A stretch of DNA of 36,654 bases from an uncultured Clostridia bacterium (GTDB lineage Bacteria > Bacillota > Peptococcia > Peptococcales > Peptococcaceae): positions 1-36,654 of the forward strand of contig CALXSY010000018.1 in NCBI GenBank assembly GCA_944391285.1, written 5' to 3'. Positions 32,729-36,654 of this stretch are shown piece by piece. The notes beneath the pieces were generated by a model. The model was given only the letters and a program-made list of their open reading frames with translations, did not search any database and was not told the DNA's origin. The first letter of the stretch is position 1, and each line of letters opens with the position of its first letter. A program made the translations under genes and the position numbers.

Positions 32729-33216
32729 CATTTCTCCTCCTTCAACAGTTTTTCTTTGCCCCGATAAAAGGTCACTCTTGCCCAAATTTCTGTTTTATTC
32801 ATAATTTCCCCTATTTGCTTAAAGGATAAATCGGCAGCCAAGCGCAGATAGATGACCTCCTTCATCTCCTGAGGCAATTGGTGAATTTTAGCCATCAGCT
32901 CCACCTTGTTTTCCTCTGCCAAAAATATTTCTTCCACACTCGCATCTTCTGCCAAAATGATTTGCTCATCATCTAAAGCCACGACAGGCACTTTATTTTT
33001 CTGCCAATATTTCAGCAAAACATTTTTAGCGATGGCACAAAGCCAAGTTGATACCTTGCAGGAGCCGTCAAATTTCTCCACGCTGCGCAAGGATTGATAA
33101 AATGTTTCCTGCGTTAATTCCTCCGCCAGCTGGCTGTCATGGGTGCGCAAAAGCAAAAAACCATAGACACTTTGGGCGTGCTCTTGATAAACCTTTTCCA
33201 TCTCATCTTTTTGCAC
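32728..33216 (-). CDS. ECF-type RNA polymerase sigma factor
   Basis: The 162-residue sigma-70 has region 2 (YGFLLLRTHDSQLAEELTQETF, abbreviated as YGFLLL...QLAEELTQE, then KVSTWLCAIAKNVLLKYW) and region 4 (LPQEMKEVIYLRLAADLSFK). It belongs to the ECF group paired with zf-HC2 anti-sigma factors; the partner is the next gene. The start is GTG at 33216, preceded by GGAGGTGA. A candidate self-activated promoter lies just upstream. The signal is unknown. Confidence 0.92.
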   Translation of the reverse strand: MQKDEMEKVYQEHAQSVYGFLLLRTHDSQLAEELTQETFYQSLRSVEKFDGSCKVSTWLCAIAKNVLLKYWQKNKVPVVALDDEQIILAEDASVEEIFLAEENKVELMAKIHQLPQEMKEVIYLRLAADLSFKQIGEIMNKTEIWARVTFYRGKEKLLKEEK

Positions 33217-33238
33217 CGGCTCACCTCCTTTGATATCA

Positions 33239-33268
33239 ATTAATCCCCAAAATCCCCTTTTCGTTACA
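33239..33268 (-). promoter_or_regulatory. candidate autoregulated ECF promoter
   Basis: On the minus strand TGTAAC (33263-33268), an ECF-type -35 AAC motif, is followed after 16 bp by GGATTAAT. It lies 23 bp upstream of the sigma factor start. The -10 is a weak match. Confidence 0.4.
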
Positions 33269-33310
33269 AAAATTTTGCATTTTTTTCATTATAGCATATT
33301 TTTGCCAAAA

Positions 33311-33334
33311 GAAAAACGGCTGAATTTCAGCCGT
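33311..33334 (-). terminator. intrinsic terminator of spoIIE
   Basis: A stem ACGGCTGA/TCAGCCGT (33316-33323, 33327-33334) overlaps the spoIIE stop codon. It is followed on the minus strand by five T. Confidence 0.8.
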
Positions 33335-35567
33335 CTTGTCTAATGCTCCAAATATCAATTAAAACTGCGCTTTGGTCATCCGGCGCTTCTCGGGCATAGC
33401 CGAACAATTCCTTGAGTGCTAAATCTCCCTGAGGAGATAATTTAGGCAAAACCTCTGCCCAGGCAATCTCTGCCTCGCTCAAACCATCGGTTAAAAGCAA
33501 AAGCCGGTCGCCTATTTTCAGTCTAAACGTACTGCGGGCGCTTTCAATGCCGTTTAAAATGCCCAAAGGCAAAGACTGCCCGGCGATTTTTTCCAGATAA
33601 TCATCCCTAAATAGATAGCTCACACTGCCTGCCGCCTTATAAAGCTCCGCTTCCAAGCTTAAGGTGTCAATTAAAAGCAATTCCAAAGTGATGAAGCTTT
33701 CGCTCTCATTGTGCAAAAGCAGATGGTTGTTGGTTAACTCCAGCGCTTCTTTGGGGGCAAACCCACCTCTGAGCATTTGCTCTAAGGTTTCGCAGGCCTC
33801 TAAGCTTTGCTGGTAAGCCTTGGCACCGACACCCATGCCGTCAATCAGCATCACGCACTCGCGGCTCTCATCCAGCTTGAAATGCCGCCACAAATCGCCG
33901 CAGATTTTTTCGCCCTTGGCTTTTCTCTGCCAAGCATTGACCGCCACAAAGATGCGCTCCCGCGGCTTAAAGTACAGCCGGCAATATTTATCCTGCCAGT
34001 TGCATTCCTTTTTAGCCAAAATATATTCCCGATTTAACCCTTGTGTCAATAAATCTTCGCACACCTTCTGACAGTCGGCAATACATTCCTTTAAAACCAT
34101 ATTGACCGTCATATTGCCGTTTTTTACTTCCATTTCCACATACTGCACCGGCAAGCCGTTGTTGCTCAGATACTGCCTTAAGTACTGCTCCTTTTGGCTT
34201 TGCGGCTTCAGCTGGAGATTGCGCAGGGCTTGGCTGATTAATTTCAGCTCCGAGGCGCATATTTGGCGGTATTCCTCTAAGCTGTGCTTATAATTTTCCC
34301 GATGCCGGTCCAGCATGATTTGGGCGATAATAGCTTCGTTGACCGCTTCGGCATGGCGGCAGGCTTGAGTGAATTCCTCGCTGAGCAAATTGCCCTGCAC
34401 ACCGTACTGCAAGCCTTGCTGATAAGCTTGCTCGATTTGGGAGATAGTTTTTTCCTCATTGTGCTGCCAGCAATAATCCCTATTGCGGCAGTTTTGGCAC
34501 AATAAAACATAGATTTTGCTGTACGCCTGCAGTAAATTTTGCTCCCGCTCGGCTATCATTGGCTTTGCCATGCTCTGCCCCAGAGCTCCTACCGCCTGGG
34601 AAATCTTGCTGAAATTATCCCCGTTTTTCTGCCAGCGGCTTGCCTTGCTGCCGCTTGAGCTTGCGTTAATCTCCGGCAGGCTCAAAAAAAGTGCCGCTGC
34701 CAAAATATTTTCCGCAGTAAGGATTAAAATGCCGGCAAAATCCGTCATAACCCATCCCAGCAAAAATCCCGCTAAAATGAAGCCTACGCTGATGCCTGCT
34801 TTGCCGTAGCCTGCCCCCAATGAACTTGCCAAGGCGCACACTCCCACATAGCCGATAATCACCGGGGCTTGTCCCATGCTCAAAACGCAGATTAAGCTAA
34901 AAAACAACCCTGCGCCTACTCCCACGGCACTGCCGAGGCAAAATTGCAGCCAAAGCACCGCCAGAACCAAAATCACCCGCTGAAGCATAATGCCGCCGAT
35001 ATTTATGCCGTTTAAGCAGACCAAAAAAGCGATTAAAATAAATGCCGGGTAAATCAGCCGATCCTTAGCCGGCATTTCGTTTCTTTTAGCTGAACTTTCG
35101 CCGTCAATAATCAGCTGGCAAAAGGCATAATAGATAAAGCCGGTCAATACTGCGTTTATAAAGACCATTTCTATACCGGAGTGCTCCCACAGCAAAAATC
35201 TGATTAAATTCCCTGCCAGCACTAAGCAGCCTAAAATTATGCTCTGCTGCCACAAAAGCCATTTGCGCCGGCTGAATTGATTGACGGCGGCAAATATCGC
35301 AATTGCTGCTATTCCCACTGCCAGCAGCCATAAATTATTCTGCCAAATCACCAGCGCCAGCATAGCGCCCACCAGCGCAGCTACTATCTCCTCCCTGCTC
35401 CTACTCAAGCAAGCCGCCCCAAAGGCGATGATTAACGGCGCCAATCCTGCATACGCCATCGCCGCTGCACAAAAAAAGCCGCCAAGAGCATATATGTATG
35501 GTTTGCGCCAATTTTTAATTTTTTTAAAATTAATTGTCTTTTCATTTAACTGCAAATTGTCCCCCAT
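33327..35567 (-). CDS. spoIIE: stage II sporulation protein E (PP2C phosphatase)
   Basis: The 746-residue protein begins with a short cytoplasmic tail, then about ten membrane segments (residues about 25-300). A linker follows, and a C-terminal PP2C-type phosphatase has IDGMGVGAKA (about 575), LLLTDGLSEAE and DDQSAVLIDI. SpoIIE dephosphorylates SpoIIAA-P to activate sigma-F in the forespore and helps place the polar septum. Cysteine clusters (LLCQNCRNRDYCW) lie in the linker. The ATG at 35567 has GAGGTGG before it; a TTG directly in front is less likely. The promoter has 21-bp spacing and a Spo0A box. Confidence 0.95.
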   Translation of the reverse strand: MGDNLQLNEKTINFKKIKNWRKPYIYALGGFFCAAAMAYAGLAPLIIAFGAACLSRSREEIVAALVGAMLALVIWQNNLWLLAVGIAAIAIFAAVNQFSRRKWLLWQQSIILGCLVLAGNLIRFLLWEHSGIEMVFINAVLTGFIYYAFCQLIIDGESSAKRNEMPAKDRLIYPAFILIAFLVCLNGINIGGIMLQRVILVLAVLWLQFCLGSAVGVGAGLFFSLICVLSMGQAPVIIGYVGVCALASSLGAGYGKAGISVGFILAGFLLGWVMTDFAGILILTAENILAAALFLSLPEINASSSGSKASRWQKNGDNFSKISQAVGALGQSMAKPMIAEREQNLLQAYSKIYVLLCQNCRNRDYCWQHNEEKTISQIEQAYQQGLQYGVQGNLLSEEFTQACRHAEAVNEAIIAQIMLDRHRENYKHSLEEYRQICASELKLISQALRNLQLKPQSQKEQYLRQYLSNNGLPVQYVEMEVKNGNMTVNMVLKECIADCQKVCEDLLTQGLNREYILAKKECNWQDKYCRLYFKPRERIFVAVNAWQRKAKGEKICGDLWRHFKLDESRECVMLIDGMGVGAKAYQQSLEACETLEQMLRGGFAPKEALELTNNHLLLHNESESFITLELLLIDTLSLEAELYKAAGSVSYLFRDDYLEKIAGQSLPLGILNGIESARSTFRLKIGDRLLLLTDGLSEAEIAWAEVLPKLSPQGDLALKELFGYAREAPDDQSAVLIDIWSIRQDG

Positions 35568-35599
35568 CAAACCACCTCATTTGACATTTATTTCCTTTT

Positions 35600-35632
35600 A
35601 TTGTAACCTAAAGACTGCGGGAAATCTGTCAG
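35600..35632 (-). promoter_or_regulatory. spoIIE promoter with 21-bp spacer
   Basis: On the minus strand CTGACA (35627-35632) and TACAAT (35600-35605) are separated by 21 bp instead of 17. The B. subtilis spoIIE promoter has the same unusual spacing and needs phosphorylated Spo0A with sigma-A. Confidence 0.7.
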
Positions 35633-35658
35633 TTTAAGAGAGGATATGCCCCATATTT

Positions 35659-35665
35659 TTCGCCA
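35659..35665 (-). promoter_or_regulatory. Spo0A box upstream of spoIIE
   Basis: TGGCGAA on the minus strand matches the 0A box TGNCGAA exactly, 27 bp upstream of the -35. A second near-match, TGTCAAA (35579-35585), lies downstream of the -10. Confidence 0.6.
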
Positions 35666-35674
35666 TTTTCACAC

Positions 35675-35698
35675 AAAAAACTCTCGCCGAAGCGAGAG
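35675..35698 (-). terminator. intrinsic terminator of thiT
   Basis: The stem CTCTCGC/GCGAGAG (35681-35687, 35692-35698) with loop CGAA is followed on the minus strand by six T. It lies 5 bp after the thiT stop. Confidence 0.88.
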
Positions 35699-35702
35699 CT
35701 TT

Positions 35703-36290
35703 TTAGGTAGTCATATATTTTTTCAACCGAGCCAAAGGCAATACGCTTAAAACAATGATTGCCAATAATGATTCCACGCCGTTGGTACTCATGTTGTAAA
35801 TAATAGAGTAGATCCACGGATTCATATCACCGGCATAGGAAGCAAAGAAGACTACGCCCGATAAAATATTGCAGCCGACAACCATAAAGGAAGTGATAAA
35901 GCCGGCTAAAACTACCAAAAGCCGGTTATTGCTGCCAAACATACCGCATAAGCCGTATGCCATATAGGGCATAAAGTAGTCCAGCATTAACTGCGCCGGG
36001 TGAATGACATTAAAATCGGTCAACAGATTCAGCGCTCCGGCTATCACGCCAACCGTCATGCCCACTGCCGGACCATAAAACACGCCGCAAACCATGATCG
36101 GCAGCATGCACACTAAGGAAAGGGAGCCTCCTTGCGGCAGCTTGTACAAAGTAACCAAGCTTAAAACAAAATACATTGCCGCAAACATAGCCATGCGGGC
36201 GATCAATGAGGCACTCCATTTGATTTTGCGCACTTCGTAGAGATAGAGCACAATCCAAAGCAATGCCAAAATAATTACAAACAACGTCAT
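35703..36290 (-). CDS. thiT: ECF thiamine transporter S component ThiT
   Basis: The 195-residue protein has six hydrophobic segments and the ThiT stretch LVTLYKLPQGGSLSLVCMLP, then GPAVGMTVGVIAGALNLL and HPAQLMLDYFMPY. ThiT is the substrate-binding subunit that works with a shared EcfAA'T module to import thiamine. The ATG at 36290 has AAGGAGG 7 bases upstream; the frame extends to 36317 but only through that site. A TPP riboswitch precedes it, which confirms the substrate. The Ecf energising module is not in this window. Confidence 0.93.
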   Translation of the reverse strand: MTLFVIILALLWIVLYLYEVRKIKWSASLIARMAMFAAMYFVLSLVTLYKLPQGGSLSLVCMLPIMVCGVFYGPAVGMTVGVIAGALNLLTDFNVIHPAQLMLDYFMPYMAYGLCGMFGSNNRLLVVLAGFITSFMVVGCNILSGVVFFASYAGDMNPWIYSIIYNMSTNGVESLLAIIVLSVLPLARLKKYMTT

Positions 36291-36315
36291 ACAAATTCCT
36301 CCTTTTTTTGCAAAC

Positions 36316-36354
36316 AAAAAAGCCCTCTGCCATCGACTGAATCACATGGACAGA
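36316..36354 (-). terminator. riboswitch-controlled terminator in the thiT leader
   Basis: On the minus strand TCTGTCCAT pairs with ATGGCAGA (36346-36354 with 36326-36333, one bulge), followed by GGGC and six T. The upstream arm can instead pair as ACAGA-GCG-TTCTGT, giving an antiterminator. It lies between the aptamer and thiT. Confidence 0.65.
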
Positions 36355-36378
36355 ACGCTCTGTGAGTATCTGTATGCT

Positions 36379-36470
36379 TACCTCAGCCTCCGCCGGCATT
36401 ATCCGGATCAGGTTAACGGGTCGAAATCACACAATTTCCTCTCAGCCGATTTTTCAGCTCCCCTTGGTAC
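36379..36470 (-). ncRNA. TPP riboswitch (THI element)
   Basis: The minus strand has the conserved aptamer blocks in order: GGGGAGC, GGCTGAGAGG, GACCCG, ACCTGATCCGGATAATGCC and GGCGGAGG. TACC/GGTA close the P1 stem. It binds thiamine pyrophosphate and turns thiT off when cofactor is abundant, through the terminator at 36316. Confidence 0.95.
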
Positions 36471-36485
36471 TTTTTTGTTTTTTTG

Positions 36486-36514
36486 ATTATAGCACTTTTT
36501 AGCTATTAAGACAA
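36486..36514 (-). promoter_or_regulatory. sigma-A promoter of thiT
   Basis: On the minus strand TTGTCT (36509-36514) and perfect TATAAT (36486-36491) are separated by 17 bp, just upstream of the riboswitch. Confidence 0.75.
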
Positions 36515-36530
36515 GCCGATATGCATAAAA

Positions 36531-36566
36531 AATAATCAGCGTTTTTTATTTTGCTGATATTTTTTT
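36531..36566. terminator. terminator upstream of the thiT promoter
   Basis: ATCAGC (36535-36540) pairs with GCTGAT (36553-36558), with A/T runs on both sides. It probably ends transcription from a gene beyond the right edge. A second GC-rich hairpin, AACCGCGCC/GGCGCGGTT (36587-36609), lies just before it on the minus strand. Confidence 0.6.
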
Positions 36567-36633
36567 ACCTTAAAAAGATAATAAGCAACCGCGCCTTCAA
36601 GGCGCGGTTTTGCATAAGCCCTATAAGGGCATG

Positions 36634-36654
36634 TTACTTGCTGAGCCTAAAGGC
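36634..36654 (-). CDS. possible 3' tip of a minus-strand gene running off the right edge
   Basis: Reading the minus strand from the edge gives six codons (AFRLSK) and a TAA stop at 36634-36636. Two hairpins follow within 50 bp, as expected after a gene end. The length is far too short to identify a product, so this is a context-only call. Confidence 0.25.
   Translation of the reverse strand, partial: AFRLSK

Overview
The window looks like chromosomal DNA of an endospore-forming Bacillota, most likely a member of Clostridia. It carries spoIIE, spoIVA, sigH and ricT, a typical mrnC-thyA-dfrA-rlmB-yacP-sigH block, strong AGGAGG ribosome binding sites, frequent TTG and GTG starts, and sigma-A type promoters. 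Overall base composition is moderate to low in GC. Species cannot be named from the sequence alone.

Left edge (1-2690): a partial parB, a parA and a RepA_N-type replication initiator, all on the minus strand. This is the replication and partition module of a plasmid-like element. Because it abuts the 3' end of the core gene rlmD, an integrated conjugative or mobilizable element is the best explanation. The repA gene holds four copies of a dyad spaced 22-24 bp, read in two codon frames, which look like an intragenic replication origin.

Core block 1 (2880-10220, mostly minus): rlmD, a CPBP membrane protease, a small membrane-anchored unknown (plus), then a tight operon of a TorD-like chaperone, a VanY-type carboxypeptidase, an M50 protease, scpA and scpB, and upstream a cytoplasmic unknown.

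Core block 2 (10377-15134, plus): an Orn/Lys/Arg decarboxylase-like PLP enzyme, then holB-ricT-trmN6-rsmI, a replication/RNA-modification operon with its own promoter. An ogt gene converges on its 3' end.

Accessory block (15640-21100): two XRE regulators and a large secreted surface protein with a long structured leader. Either side lie copies of two non-coding, hairpin-rich repeat units (X and Y), arranged X-Y on one side and Y-X-Y' on the other. Next to the right copy is a 49-bp duplicate of a tRNA-Met 3' end plus its terminator.

Core block 3 (21063-26778, minus): spoIVA, mrnC, thyA, dfrA, rlmB, yacP, sigH and four tRNAs (Tyr, fMet, Thr, Met) that end at an intrinsic terminator. Upstream are a papain-like cysteine protease gene (minus) and sbcDC (plus).

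Right part (31700-36654, minus): an ECF sigma/anti-sigma pair, spoIIE with a promoter of 21-bp spacing and an upstream Spo0A box, and thiT under a TPP riboswitch. The last bases may be the 3' tip of another minus-strand gene.
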